From Limimaricola sp. (GTDB taxonomy: Bacteria; Pseudomonadota; Alphaproteobacteria; Rhodobacterales; Rhodobacteraceae), in contig NZ_WGLM01000005.1 in the NCBI RefSeq assembly GCF_016125575.1, positions 1 through 64,000 of the forward strand: DNA of 64,000 bases, written 5' to 3'. This document shows, one piece after another, positions 7,885 through 17,150 of this stretch. The notes under the pieces were generated by a model. The model did no database searches. It was not told where the DNA came from and was given only the letters and a program-made list of their open reading frames with translations. Positions within the stretch are counted from its first letter, which is position 1. Each line of letters opens with the position of its first letter. Made by a program: the position numbers and the translations under genes.

Positions 7885-8508
7885 ATGACCGTTTATCGCC
7901 GCCCAGATCCGATTCCGCGCCCCTCAAGTCGTCCTCAGGTTGTCGAAGACTGGGCCGTGTCGACACGTAACGCCGTCGGCCCCACGGAGGGGGGCTCCAA
8001 CCTGACGCGCAACCTGTTTCTTTTCGTTCTGCGCGACGGGTTGACCGAGGGGGCGGGCTTTCCTGTCGAGGCTGACTTGTGCAAGCAATTCGAGGTCAGC
8101 CGGACTGCCCTGCGTGAAGCAATCAAGCGTCTTGAAGCGAAGGGCGTGCTTGTCGTGAAGCGGCGATCTGGAACTGTGGTGGCCGCCCGGTCCAATTGGG
8201 CGTTGCTGGATCCGGATCTCCTGCGTTGGCAGGTTGAAGCTGGCCATCGCGAGGTGTCAGCCGATCTTTGGGGCGCGCTTGGCCACCTGATGCCGAATCT
8301 CGCCAAGGCCGATACCGTCGACAGCCAGCTCAAGGCCTTGGAGGTAGAAGTCCGGCTCATGCGAAATCCGCTGCTGGCCTCGATTGCCGGACGTATTGTC
8401 GCGCATTTCCATGCTGAAGGCCGTCCGTGGCTGGAGATGCAATTGGCATCGCGGCAAGACATTGATCGATCGAGTGAGCCGCCTCATCTCGGGAAGGCGA
8501 CAGTTTAG
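7885..8508 (+). CDS. GntR-family (FadR/FCD subfamily) transcriptional regulator, short effector domain
   Basis: 207 residues from the ATG at 7885; an upstream TTG at 7867 is open but lacks a ribosome site. The winged helix-turn-helix spans about residues 40-95 (PVEADLCKQFEVSRTALREA, then GVLVVKRRSGTVV), followed by the FCD-subfamily linker phrase LLDPDLLRWQ. The effector-binding part is only about 100 residues instead of about 150, and the usual Asp/His metal ligands of FCD domains are not evident. A recognisable late FCD piece (NPLLASIAGRI) is still present, so an internal stretch seems to be missing. DNA binding is probably intact; ligand sensing may not be. Divergent from the sugar transporter operon, which it likely controls. 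Confidence 0.75.
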   Translation: MTVYRRPDPIPRPSSRPQVVEDWAVSTRNAVGPTEGGSNLTRNLFLFVLRDGLTEGAGFPVEADLCKQFEVSRTALREAIKRLEAKGVLVVKRRSGTVVAARSNWALLDPDLLRWQVEAGHREVSADLWGALGHLMPNLAKADTVDSQLKALEVEVRLMRNPLLASIAGRIVAHFHAEGRPWLEMQLASRQDIDRSSEPPHLGKATV

Positions 8509-8726
8509 GCCGGTTGGTGTAACTCTGACTGCTGCACCTGATCCCTTGCAGTAAGGCTGTAACCGGGGCTGATATCCAAGATCGGCTACGGGCGGGGCAG
8601 AGGCAGGTTGGCGTCCACCCTCGTTGGGCGTCTCTCACTTGAAAAGGCCGGGACGGCCTTGAGATCATTCACTCACAACGACGTTTCTCAAATCATTGCG
8701 CTGAGCGCCAACGCATCCGATCTGCG

Positions 8727-10316
8727 GTGCCGGGGGTAGACCTGACCCGGTCTGAACATTACGCCTTGGAATGCCGGCCGTCGGGCAAGACTGCGGTGTC
8801 GGGGGGAAGCTTGGAACAGGATTTCAACGTCGGGGGCGCCTACCTGAAGAGTGCCTCACAGCGCCCGAGCGAACCGGCCATTCTTGTCGAAGACGGTGCG
8901 ATCAGCCATGGCGAGCTTGCTTCGGCCAGTATTAGTATGGCACGGCACATGCGCCGTCTTGGCGTCGGGTGGAACAGCACGGTCGCATTGCGCTCGGACG
9001 ATCTGGTCGTGGTGTTGGCCGGTCTGTTTGCCACGGCTCTTCTTGGCGCCCGCTGGATTAATGGTGATGCCAACACTGACCTGATGCGCCGCGCGGGTGT
9101 AACGCTCGCCCTCGATACCGATCCGGACCCGGCAACACAGCTAAGTGGCTCAGTCTTGGTTGATGCGCGATGGGGCCAGCCGCCAAAGGGTGCCCAGACG
9201 ACTGAGCCGCCTGTTTTTCCCGGTTATGGCAGCCCAGACGATATCTGGATGATTGGCAAGACATCAGGGACGACGGGAACGCCCAAACTTGTGGGGCTGA
9301 GCCCTCGGGTGGTCAGTTTGCGCAATCAGGAGAACTTTCGCAGGTTCGCCCGTCCCGGTGTGCGCATCGCTGGTTTGTTTCCCTTTGGCACAGGTCCGTT
9401 CCTGTCACGGGCAATCAGTTGTCTTGTCGCCGGTGGGCAGATTGTGACCAGCATCGATCCGGATCGGTGGGTGGCGCAAAAGGTCGATCTGGTGTTCGGT
9501 TCGCCCCGCCAGATCGAGGCGGTGCTGGGCGCGCGCGTCTTGCCGGACCGTCTGCCCTTGGTGCAGTTGTCGGGCGGCACCGCGCCGGAAAGCCAGGTGC
9601 GCCACCTTCTGCGGTCGTTTGAAGTGGTGGCAAACGGCTATGGCTCGACCGAGGGATTCAACTGCCTCGCGGTCAACCACACGTTGGCCGAAGATGGTAC
9701 GATCCGGCGGCAGACGGTCGTCAATAACGCGCTGGTGCAGATTGTGGATGGCGAGGACCGGCCACTTCCCGTGGGGGCAGAAGGCATCGTGCGTATCAGC
9801 AATGCGCATCTTGCCAGCGGCTACATTGACGCCCCGGCGGCCAGCGCTGCGGCCTTTCGCGACGGTTGGTTTTATCCGGGCGATCTCGGCCGCTGGACCG
9901 AGCATGGCGACTTCGAAGTGACGGGTCGCGTCAATGACCAGTTCAATCTGGGCGGCGTGAAGCTGAACGCGGTGCTGCTGGACCACACGATGCAGTCAGT
10001 CGCGGGGATAGAGGATGCGATCTGCTTTATGCTGCCACGCGAAGGACAGCCGGACAGGCTAAGTGCGATGGTAGCGATTTCACCCGAATATGCGGCACCC
10101 GACGTGCTGGGTGAGGTGCGGATTGCGCTCATGCGGCTGGCCGGAAAGCCGGCCGTTCCAGAGCGTTTTTTGCAGGTTGACCGACCACCCAGGACCCCGA
10201 CGGGAAAACCCGACCGGCAGGCTTGCGTTGCCATGGTTCAGGCCGCCCGTGCCCGGCGCCGCGAAACTGTGGCCCTTGGGTTCCACCCCGGAAGGACCAC
10301 CGACTGGACTACCTGA
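8727..10316 (+). CDS. Adenylate-forming enzyme (AMP-binding acyl-CoA synthetase/ligase family), copy A
   Basis: 529 residues from a GTG start. The ANL-superfamily core motifs are all present: TSGTTGTPK (179-187, phosphate loop), YGSTEG (305-310), GWFYPGDLG (380-388) and the C-terminal TPTGKPD with the catalytic Lys494. The enzyme should activate a carboxylic acid to an acyl-adenylate and then usually to the CoA thioester. The N-terminal 45 residues are not typical of the family, so the true start may be further in. Two unequal relatives lie within 5 kb together with a carboxylate transporter. The acid is unknown. Confidence 0.82.
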   Translation: MPGVDLTRSEHYALECRPSGKTAVSGGSLEQDFNVGGAYLKSASQRPSEPAILVEDGAISHGELASASISMARHMRRLGVGWNSTVALRSDDLVVVLAGLFATALLGARWINGDANTDLMRRAGVTLALDTDPDPATQLSGSVLVDARWGQPPKGAQTTEPPVFPGYGSPDDIWMIGKTSGTTGTPKLVGLSPRVVSLRNQENFRRFARPGVRIAGLFPFGTGPFLSRAISCLVAGGQIVTSIDPDRWVAQKVDLVFGSPRQIEAVLGARVLPDRLPLVQLSGGTAPESQVRHLLRSFEVVANGYGSTEGFNCLAVNHTLAEDGTIRRQTVVNNALVQIVDGEDRPLPVGAEGIVRISNAHLASGYIDAPAASAAAFRDGWFYPGDLGRWTEHGDFEVTGRVNDQFNLGGVKLNAVLLDHTMQSVAGIEDAICFMLPREGQPDRLSAMVAISPEYAAPDVLGEVRIALMRLAGKPAVPERFLQVDRPPRTPTGKPDRQACVAMVQAARARRRETVALGFHPGRTTDWTT

Positions 10317-10400
10317 TTGTCGTTGGACGGACAATTCGTGCCGTGTTAAACGAAAGTTGTAATTGCTGACGACTGCCAAAAGTTTCGAGGAGGCGCTGTT

Positions 10401-11000
10401 ATGTCGGAAAATATCGTGAAGGACATGATGTACTTCGGGACCGCCGCGTTGTCGGTCGGTGGCCTGATGTCGGCGGCAGATCAGGTGCAGGCGCAAACCT
10501 GGACTGGTCCCTATGCCGGGTTGTCCTTCGGTGCGCCGTCAGGCACTGCCGACTTTAAATACGGGGGGACCTATGCCTATACCGGCATGCCTGGCGGAGC
10601 TTTTGCTGGCTACAACATGGCCATGGGCGACTGGGTATTTGGTGGTGAGGTCGCTTATACGAACGGGTTCAAGACCGACACATCCGCTTATGGTGAATTC
10701 GCGGTTTCCGATCTGCTAGACCTGCGGGCGCGTGCCGGCCGGGTTTTTGGCAGTACCTTTGTCTATGGCGCGCTCGGCGCATCGTTTGGGCAGGCAAGCT
10801 ACGTTGACAGCTCATACTCGGCGAGCGGGTCGATCCACGGCACCAATGTCGGCGTTGGTTTTGAAATGGGCCTTGGTGATCGCGCGACGTTTGGTTTCGA
10901 TGTGACCCGGCGGATGATGAAGTATAACTCCGACATCTCCTCCCTTGTGACGCCCGGCGACCTTACGACCGTCTCTGTCCGTGTCGGGATGCGGTTCTGA
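10401..11000 (+). CDS. Small outer-membrane beta-barrel protein (Omp25/OmpA-like)
   Basis: 199 residues with GAGGAGG 7 bp before the ATG. An N-terminal signal region ends near VQAQ-TWTGPYAG; the phrase TWTGPYAGLSFG opens many eight-stranded alphaproteobacterial barrels (Omp25/RopB type). Alternating aromatic/hydrophobic strands run to the C-terminal VGMRF with the final Phe needed for BAM insertion. Transcription is closed by a strong terminator 31 bp after the stop. Between two ligase genes it may assist passage of a hydrophobic or aromatic acid across the outer membrane, but a purely structural role is equally possible. Confidence 0.75.
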   Translation: MSENIVKDMMYFGTAALSVGGLMSAADQVQAQTWTGPYAGLSFGAPSGTADFKYGGTYAYTGMPGGAFAGYNMAMGDWVFGGEVAYTNGFKTDTSAYGEFAVSDLLDLRARAGRVFGSTFVYGALGASFGQASYVDSSYSASGSIHGTNVGVGFEMGLGDRATFGFDVTRRMMKYNSDISSLVTPGDLTTVSVRVGMRF

Positions 11001-11030
11001 CCATCTGGCATACGTCTGGGACGAAAGCAT

Positions 11031-11057
11031 CGGCCGGGGGATCTCCCCGGCCGTTTT
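11031..11057 (+). terminator. Rho-independent terminator after the outer-membrane protein gene
   Basis: A perfect 9-bp GC stem CGGCCGGGG / CCCCGGCCG with a 5-nt loop is followed by TTTT. It lies between convergent genes and may also block read-through from the minus-strand ligase. Confidence 0.85.
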
Positions 11058-11074
11058 CGTCATACTAGGCAAGG

Positions 11075-12541
11075 TCAGGGTTCCGGGGTCACGATCTGAG
11101 CCCGCAGCGCCTCGGTATCGACCTTGCCGGATGCGGTGAGGGGCAACTGGTCCACTTGCACCATGCGCGTGATCACCAGACCCGGAAACAGCGGTGCAAG
11201 GACGGCTTGTGCAGTATCTGCGGCGATCGTGCCGGCGCGCGCGCAGACCAGAACCAGCCGCTCCAGCCCATGCGCATCGGTTTCGATGAGCAGCGCAAAA
11301 CGCGCCTTAGGATGTGCCGCGCCAAGTCGCGCGGCGATGTTCTCAAGCGAAAACTTGTTGCCGCTGAAATTCACGATGTTCTTGATCCGGCCAATGTAGT
11401 GATAGCCATCGTTATCCCGGCGCAGGATGTCGCCGGGAAAAAAGACGTCGCCGCGCAGACCGCTGTCGTCTCCATCACCCGCCGCACCGAAATAGCGGCG
11501 TAGCATCGCGGGGTCCGTCATCCGAAAGCCCGCAATCCCTTCGGTCGCGTCCGGAAGTAGAACGAAGTCGGGATCGTAGAACCCGATTTCGAGGTCCTGC
11601 CGCACAGGGTGGCCGAGAAAGCCACTGGGTGCGGGGTTTGCGGGGTCATGGACATAGGCCAGCATCGTCCCGATCTCGGCCGCGCCGTAGCTGACGTGAA
11701 TGCGGGCCGGACAGATCCGCTCGAAGGCCGCAAGCAGGTGCCCGGCTGCCAGCGCCCCTCCAACACGAATGTCGCGAAGCGAGGTCAGGAACTGTGACGC
11801 GTTTGGCATGGTCAGGATCTGCGCCAGTACAGATGGTGTCGTCGAGAGGGCATCAACCCGGTAAAGGTCGACGTAAGGCAGTATCTTGTCGCGCTCGTCG
11901 CCCAGCATCATCACGCTGCCCCCCGACAGCAGGACCGACAACCCCGCGCTGATGGCCCGGCTGGTATTGGGCAAGAGCGTGGTGGCAAACCGGCGCCCGC
12001 GCATCGAGGTTTCCACAAAGCCCGCGCTGCTTGCGACGGTCCTCAGTCGCTCGGCCTCTGTGCTCAGAACAAACTTCGGTGTGCCGGTCGAACCGGAGGT
12101 CTGCGTGATGAAGACGCCGCCCTTGCCCGCCTTGTGTGTGGTGTAATCGGGCCGTGGCAGTGTGCCCAGAGTCTGGAACATCTCGGGCCCGATGACGATC
12201 TGCCGGTCCGGGTTGGCAAGGTCGGTTGGTTGCAGAACGATGGCGCGGTCAAAATCAAGTCCGACTGCCAGCGCCACGCGCAGGCTGCTATAGGCGACGC
12301 TGAACCCGCGCAGGCTGAGCAGCAGGGCGAAGGCAGTGCAAAGCTCTGCCCGTGAGGTATCAAGGATCAGTGTCTGACCCGGTTTGACGCCACGCGAGGA
12401 CAACTCGACATCAAGCAGATGAACCAGATCGATGATGTCGCCATATGACATCTGGCTTTGGGCGGTGATCAGGGCAATCTGTTCGGGCCGATCGGCGGCG
12501 ATCCGGGCGAATGTTGCGATCAGGCTGGCGTCGGCTTGCAT
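11075..12541 (-). CDS. Adenylate-forming enzyme (AMP-binding family), copy B
   Basis: 488 residues from the ATG at 12541; longer frames upstream have no better ribosome site. It has the phosphate loop TSGSTGTPK (about 148-156), YGAAEIG (about 288), GDVFFPGDI (about 387) and the hinge region GRIKNIVNFSGNK, and ends with TASGKVD holding the catalytic Lys473. It is clearly of the same superfamily as copies A and C but diverged from both, so this is not a recent duplication. It is transcribed opposite to its neighbours and starts 105 bp from copy C, so the two share a divergent promoter region. Reaction expected: carboxylate + ATP to acyl-AMP, then thioester; substrate unknown. Confidence 0.8.
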   Translation of the reverse strand: MQADASLIATFARIAADRPEQIALITAQSQMSYGDIIDLVHLLDVELSSRGVKPGQTLILDTSRAELCTAFALLLSLRGFSVAYSSLRVALAVGLDFDRAIVLQPTDLANPDRQIVIGPEMFQTLGTLPRPDYTTHKAGKGGVFITQTSGSTGTPKFVLSTEAERLRTVASSAGFVETSMRGRRFATTLLPNTSRAISAGLSVLLSGGSVMMLGDERDKILPYVDLYRVDALSTTPSVLAQILTMPNASQFLTSLRDIRVGGALAAGHLLAAFERICPARIHVSYGAAEIGTMLAYVHDPANPAPSGFLGHPVRQDLEIGFYDPDFVLLPDATEGIAGFRMTDPAMLRRYFGAAGDGDDSGLRGDVFFPGDILRRDNDGYHYIGRIKNIVNFSGNKFSLENIAARLGAAHPKARFALLIETDAHGLERLVLVCARAGTIAADTAQAVLAPLFPGLVITRMVQVDQLPLTASGKVDTEALRAQIVTPEP

Positions 12542-12646
12542 GGACAGGTGGTTCCTTGGCCGGGGCCCGTCCCGTTGCAATGGACGGGTTCACTTCATTG
12601 TAGAGGGGTTCTAGCATGCCCTGATGTCAGACCAACAGGCTTGCAC

Positions 12647-14104
12647 GTGACCGAGCATTTTTCAGCAGTGGTCGAGGCGCGGTGCCGGCAATTCGCTGAC
12701 CGGGTTGCCGTGCATGACGTGACCGCCGAGGCGATTTCTTATCGCAGTCTGTTCGCCGCGGTGCTGTCATTTGCTGCAAGCGCGCAGGATGCCGGCGTAA
12801 AGGCCGGAGATCTGGTGGCGATCGATATGGCAGACGCGACGGCAGGCAATATCCTTCGGTTGGCGCTGTTGCGTCTCGGCGCTACGTTGATCAACGGACG
12901 CCGAAGTGCGATCGCGAGCAAGTTCGGGCTGGAGCCTGCATGGGGATTTCAAGATGCGCCGCCAGAGGCCATCTATGATGCGCGCGATGTAACGGTCGAA
13001 CCCGGCTGGATTAGGCCGCCGGCCCGGCCAATCCCGATCTCCGGTGCCGGTGCGCTGGTTTCCAGCAGTTCAGGAACAACCGGGCTGCCGAAACTGCGCC
13101 TGATGACGGGGGCCACCCTGTTGGCGAGGCTCACGCGGGCCGATGATCGACGCGGTGCGCCGGCGGGGCCCAGCCTGATCGGCTATCGCCCCGCTTCATC
13201 GCCCGGGTTCAATCATTTTCTACGTTGCCTGTTGGCGGGGGTCGCAGCAGTGCCGACCCGCGCGACACCCGCTGAAAGCCTGCGCGACATTCGCGCATTG
13301 GGCGTTACGGATGCATATCTTTCGCCATTCAATTTCAACCAGTTGCTGGCCGCAGTTGAGGCTGACCAAGGCCCACTGCCATTGCAACGGATCGTGGTTG
13401 GTGGGGGCGCGCTGGATCCCAAGACGGCAGCGCGCGCTGAGGCACTGGTGGGATGCGCGGTGTTCAACACCTATGGAAGCAGCGAGACGAGCGGAATTGC
13501 CCGGTTTCAAGTGACACGGTCGCCAGATCAGTCTGGCGTGGTCGGTCGGGTCGCCGATGACATGGAAGTGAAGTTTGTGCAGGCAACGGGCATGCCGGCC
13601 GATCCGCGGACCGGAGGCGAGATCATGATCCGCGTCCCGCCTGAAATTCAGGTTCTGAACTTTCCCGGCGGAAGCCCGGTTTGCGATGAAGATGGCTGGG
13701 TTGCGACGGGGGATATCGGTCAGTTGCTTGCCGACGGCAGGCTGAGGTTGACCGGGCGCAAGTCCGAGCTTCTCAACATTGGCGGATCCAAACACGCGCC
13801 ATCATTTTTTGAGGACCTGGCGATGGATCAGCAGGGCATACGCCGGGCCGTCGCCTTTGCCGTCCCGGCAGGTGGCGGGACAGAGCATGTCGGACTGGCA
13901 GTGGAGGTGGGTGCGGGATTTGACCTGCGCGCTTTTGGCTTGCGGATGCAGCATCTGCTGGGGCCGACCTATCCGTTGCAGATCGGTGTGGTAGATGACT
14001 TTGCGACCACCCCGGCGGGCAAAGTTGACCGGCGGCGGCTTGGCGACATCTTCGCGGCAGCTCACCGGGAGCGCGAAAACAACATACTGCAGAAGACCGA
14101 CTGA
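12647..14104 (+). CDS. Adenylate-forming enzyme (AMP-binding family), copy C
   Basis: 485 residues from the GTG at 12647; the frame is open further upstream but that part runs antisense through copy B. The phosphate loop SSGTTGLPK (about 141-149), YGSSETSG (about 275), GWVATGDIG (about 349) and the terminal TPAGKVD with catalytic Lys459 are present. The gene ends 16 bp before the ATG of the TctC-like binding protein, with a GGGAGGA ribosome site between, so the enzyme and the transporter look co-transcribed. The natural reading is that the transporter imports a carboxylate that this enzyme activates. Confidence 0.8.
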   Translation: MTEHFSAVVEARCRQFADRVAVHDVTAEAISYRSLFAAVLSFAASAQDAGVKAGDLVAIDMADATAGNILRLALLRLGATLINGRRSAIASKFGLEPAWGFQDAPPEAIYDARDVTVEPGWIRPPARPIPISGAGALVSSSSGTTGLPKLRLMTGATLLARLTRADDRRGAPAGPSLIGYRPASSPGFNHFLRCLLAGVAAVPTRATPAESLRDIRALGVTDAYLSPFNFNQLLAAVEADQGPLPLQRIVVGGGALDPKTAARAEALVGCAVFNTYGSSETSGIARFQVTRSPDQSGVVGRVADDMEVKFVQATGMPADPRTGGEIMIRVPPEIQVLNFPGGSPVCDEDGWVATGDIGQLLADGRLRLTGRKSELLNIGGSKHAPSFFEDLAMDQQGIRRAVAFAVPAGGGTEHVGLAVEVGAGFDLRAFGLRMQHLLGPTYPLQIGVVDDFATTPAGKVDRRRLGDIFAAAHRERENNILQKTD

Positions 14105-14120
14105 CCGAGGGAGGACAACG

Positions 14121-15101
14121 ATGTTGAAACGAGCCTTGCTGGCGATCGGACTGGCCGTTGGGCTTGGGTCTGTTGCTTCCGCCGATGGCCTTGTGACCCT
14201 TCAGGTTGGTTATTCGCCGGGCGGATCCTATGACCTGAACGCCCGGCTGGTCGCCGAATATCTGGGCAAGTACCTTCCCGGCAAGCCTGACGTGATCGTG
14301 GAAAACGTGCCCGGAGCCGGATCGCTGGTCTTGGCGCGGCAGATGATGACCGACCCGACGGTTGACGGGACCCACTTGGCGACCATCAGTTCGGCCCTTG
14401 CGCTGGCCCCGGTATTCGATCCTGACAACACCGATTTCGATCCGCGCAAGGTGCATTACATCGCGAGCCTGTCTGACCATGCCTCCTACTGCGTCACCTC
14501 GAAGCGGTCGGGGATCACCACCTTTCGGCAGCTGCTGGATTCACCCGATGCCAAGGTCGGCAGTACCGGCCGCAGCAGCACAACCTACACGTTTCCTGCA
14601 GCGATCCGGGCGGCGCTGAACGGCAAGTTCCAGATCGTCACAGGCTTTCAGGGCGCCAACGAAATTGACCTTGCGATGGAGCGAGGCGACATACAGGCAC
14701 GCTGCGGGATCGGGTTGGACACGATCTCGCAGGGTGACTTCGCGGAGCGTATCAACGTGGTGGCCGAACTTGCGTTGAGCCCGCAGGGCGAGATGGAGGG
14801 CCCGGCCTTTGCGCTGGATTTCGCCCCGGATCCTGCGGCGCGGGCAGCGCTGGCGCTGGTCTTTGCATCCAGCAGTGTACATCATCCAATCATTGCGCCG
14901 CCCGCGACCCCACCCGCGGTCGTTCAGACGCTGCGCAATGCCTTTGTTGCCGTTGCGTCCGACCCGGCCTTCATCGCCGAGAATGCCCGGCGAAAGACCG
15001 GGATCGTGATCACTGACGGTGCGACGGTGGAGGCGAAGATCGCGGGCTTTCTGGCAGCGCCGGCAGACGTGCAAGCCCGCGCGCGCGACTACGTGCGTTA
15101 G
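14121..15101 (+). CDS. Tripartite tricarboxylate transporter substrate-binding protein (TctC/Bug family)
   Basis: 326 residues; GGGAGGA precedes the ATG at 14121. It begins with a Sec signal peptide (core ALLAIGLAVGLGSVASA). The mature start VTLQVGYSPGGSYDLNARL matches the Bug pattern in which VGYxPGGxxD forms the carboxylate-binding loop, followed by VENVPGAGSLV. It binds a carboxylate (citrate-like, aromatic or other) in the periplasm and delivers it to the TctAB membrane protein encoded 19 bp downstream. The protein is of normal length. The ligand is not predictable from sequence alone. Confidence 0.86.
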   Translation: MLKRALLAIGLAVGLGSVASADGLVTLQVGYSPGGSYDLNARLVAEYLGKYLPGKPDVIVENVPGAGSLVLARQMMTDPTVDGTHLATISSALALAPVFDPDNTDFDPRKVHYIASLSDHASYCVTSKRSGITTFRQLLDSPDAKVGSTGRSSTTYTFPAAIRAALNGKFQIVTGFQGANEIDLAMERGDIQARCGIGLDTISQGDFAERINVVAELALSPQGEMEGPAFALDFAPDPAARAALALVFASSSVHHPIIAPPATPPAVVQTLRNAFVAVASDPAFIAENARRKTGIVITDGATVEAKIAGFLAAPADVQARARDYVR

Positions 15102-15119
15102 CGCGCGGGGCTGCGCAGA

Positions 15120-17084
15120 GTGCACGTGCTCGTGTCAGCCCTGTTCGAACTGGCCGAGCCTTTGCGCTTGGCGATGCTTGTATTGGGGGTCCTTCTTGGG
15201 CTGACGATCGGGGTTATTCCCGGCATCGGCGGCGTGTTCGGCCTGACCGTTCTGGTGCCGCTGACCTATACGCTAGATCCGGTTTCGGCTTTTGCACTTT
15301 TGTTGGGGATGTCGTCGGTCACGACGACGTCGGACACGGTTCCGGCGGTGCTGCTGGGCGTGCCGGGTACGGTGGGGGCGGCAGCCACCGTGATCGACGG
15401 GCACGAGATGGCCAAACAGGGGCGCGCAGCAGAGGCGTTGGGCGCGGCCTATACGGCGTCATTGATCGGTGGGTTGTTTGGCGCGGCGCTTTTGGCGATG
15501 GCGCTGCCTGTCATGCGTCCGTTGGTATTGTTCCTCAACTACGGTGACCTTCTGGCAATCACCATTTTTGGCATGACGCTGGTGGCGATGTTGTCTGGTG
15601 GCAGCCAGGTCAAGGGTTTGCTGGCGGCACTGATGGGCGTGCTTGTCTCGCTGGTCGGCCTTGATCCTTATGAGGGGGTCGAGCGGTATACCTTCGGCGC
15701 GCTTTATCTCTGGGGCGGTTTTCCCACGCCAATCGTCTTTCTGGGGCTGTTTGGCCTGTCGGAACTTGGCGCATTGATGGGGCGAGGGAAGATCCTGCGC
15801 GGGCAGGCCCAGCCCGAGCCGGGAGGGTTGGGCAGGGGCGCGCGTGCCGCGCTGCGCAACTGGCCGCTGGTCCTGCGCTCCAGCGCGCTGGGGTCACTTC
15901 TGGGGGCGGTGCCGGGCGTCGGCGTGATGGTCATCGAATGGATCGCCTATGGCAGTGCCGCACGAAAGCCGGGCCCGGGTCCAGCATTCGGCCATGGCAA
16001 TGTGCGTGGTGTGATCGGCCCGGAAAGCGCGAACAACGCCAAGGAGGGTGGTGCATTGCTGCCCACGCTGGCCTTCGGGATTCCGGGCTCGGCGACGATG
16101 GCGATCCTGCTTGGCGCATTTTCGATCCATGGTCTGACGCCGGGGCCACGGATGTTGGACACGGACGCGGTCCTGCTCGTGACGATGATCCTGTCGATCG
16201 CGCTGGCCAATCTGCTGGGTGCGGCCATCTGCCTTGGTCTGACGCCACTTCTGGCGCGAATCGCTTTGGTTCCGGCACGCCTGTTGGTGCCGCTTGCACT
16301 GGTCTTTGTCCTGCTTGGTGCATTCGACACCAACAAGAGCCCGCTCGATCTCGCGGTCTTGTTCGGGTTCGGCGTGCTGGGCATCTTGTTCAAGAGCGCG
16401 GGCTGGTCGCGTCCGGCCTTTGCGCTGGGGTTCATTCTGGGGCCGAATCTGGAACGGTTCTCGGTTCTCACCTACCAGATCTCTGGCTGGACGTGGCTGT
16501 CGCAGCCATTCGTCGTAGTGATACTGGCGATGACCTTGGCGGGCTTGTTGCGGCGGCTGATGCCAGCGCGAAATGACATGACCAAGGTAGGTGCGGCTGT
16601 CATGTCCTCGCCGATCAGTCGAGACATCTGGTTGACCGGGGCACTGACGGTCGTGGCGGCGGCGATGGTGCTGGGAAGCTGGAACCTGCCTTTTGCCGCG
16701 GCTTTGTTTCCCCGGGTCGCCGGCGCCGCGGCGGTGCTGATTGGCGGCGGCATATGGATCAGTGAAAAGGTAGCGCGTCGCGTCAAGGGCGCGGCTTTGG
16801 CCGAGGGAAGCTCTGTCAGCTCCGCACCAAACCAGTCGATGGCGGGGCGGCCAAACCAGCGACTGGTCGCAATGGCCGTCTTGCTGGGGGCGCTGATACT
16901 CGGATTTGGCCATCTTGCCGGCCCATTCCTCTTCGTGCTGCTGACGCTGCTGGCAACGCCGTCGCGCAGGCCGCTGCGGGCCGTGATCGCGGCCTTGGCC
17001 GTCTTGGCGATCATCTATCTGGTCTTTGATCGGTTGGTGCCGCAAACTTGGCCCGCACCGTTGATCACGAGCCTGTTTGGCTGA
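15120..17084 (+). CDS. Tripartite tricarboxylate transporter, fused TctA-TctB membrane protein
   Basis: 654 residues, most of them in membrane segments. Residues 1 to about 490 are a TctA domain: family phrases GVIPGIGGVFGLT near 32-44, a second PGVGVM near 268, and ESANNAKEGGALLPTLAFGIPGS near 303-325. From about 505 a short hydrophilic linker leads into four hydrophobic segments of the TctB (DUF1468) type, ending at the C-terminus. TctA and TctB are normally separate genes; here one frame holds both. With the upstream binding protein it makes a secondary, ion-coupled carboxylate importer. A GTG start at 15120 is assumed; in-frame GTG codons follow at 15126 and 15132. Confidence 0.85.
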   Translation: MHVLVSALFELAEPLRLAMLVLGVLLGLTIGVIPGIGGVFGLTVLVPLTYTLDPVSAFALLLGMSSVTTTSDTVPAVLLGVPGTVGAAATVIDGHEMAKQGRAAEALGAAYTASLIGGLFGAALLAMALPVMRPLVLFLNYGDLLAITIFGMTLVAMLSGGSQVKGLLAALMGVLVSLVGLDPYEGVERYTFGALYLWGGFPTPIVFLGLFGLSELGALMGRGKILRGQAQPEPGGLGRGARAALRNWPLVLRSSALGSLLGAVPGVGVMVIEWIAYGSAARKPGPGPAFGHGNVRGVIGPESANNAKEGGALLPTLAFGIPGSATMAILLGAFSIHGLTPGPRMLDTDAVLLVTMILSIALANLLGAAICLGLTPLLARIALVPARLLVPLALVFVLLGAFDTNKSPLDLAVLFGFGVLGILFKSAGWSRPAFALGFILGPNLERFSVLTYQISGWTWLSQPFVVVILAMTLAGLLRRLMPARNDMTKVGAAVMSSPISRDIWLTGALTVVAAAMVLGSWNLPFAAALFPRVAGAAAVLIGGGIWISEKVARRVKGAALAEGSSVSSAPNQSMAGRPNQRLVAMAVLLGALILGFGHLAGPFLFVLLTLLATPSRRPLRAVIAALAVLAIIYLVFDRLVPQTWPAPLITSLFG

Positions 17085-17150
17085 CCTCGGGCGCCGGACT
17101 TTTGCCTGGCGACTTGTGTCTGGCGCACCACGCCACGCCGCACGGCTGTC

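Noticed and set aside
8644-8660. Hairpin AAGGCC/GGCCTT as terminator after the GntR gene
   Set aside because: Six-bp stem, no T-run, 135 bp after the stop; too weak.
12458-12646. N-terminal extension of adenylate-forming enzyme C
   Set aside because: It would run antisense through the start of enzyme B and has no family similarity; the GTG at 12647 fits the ANL N-terminus.
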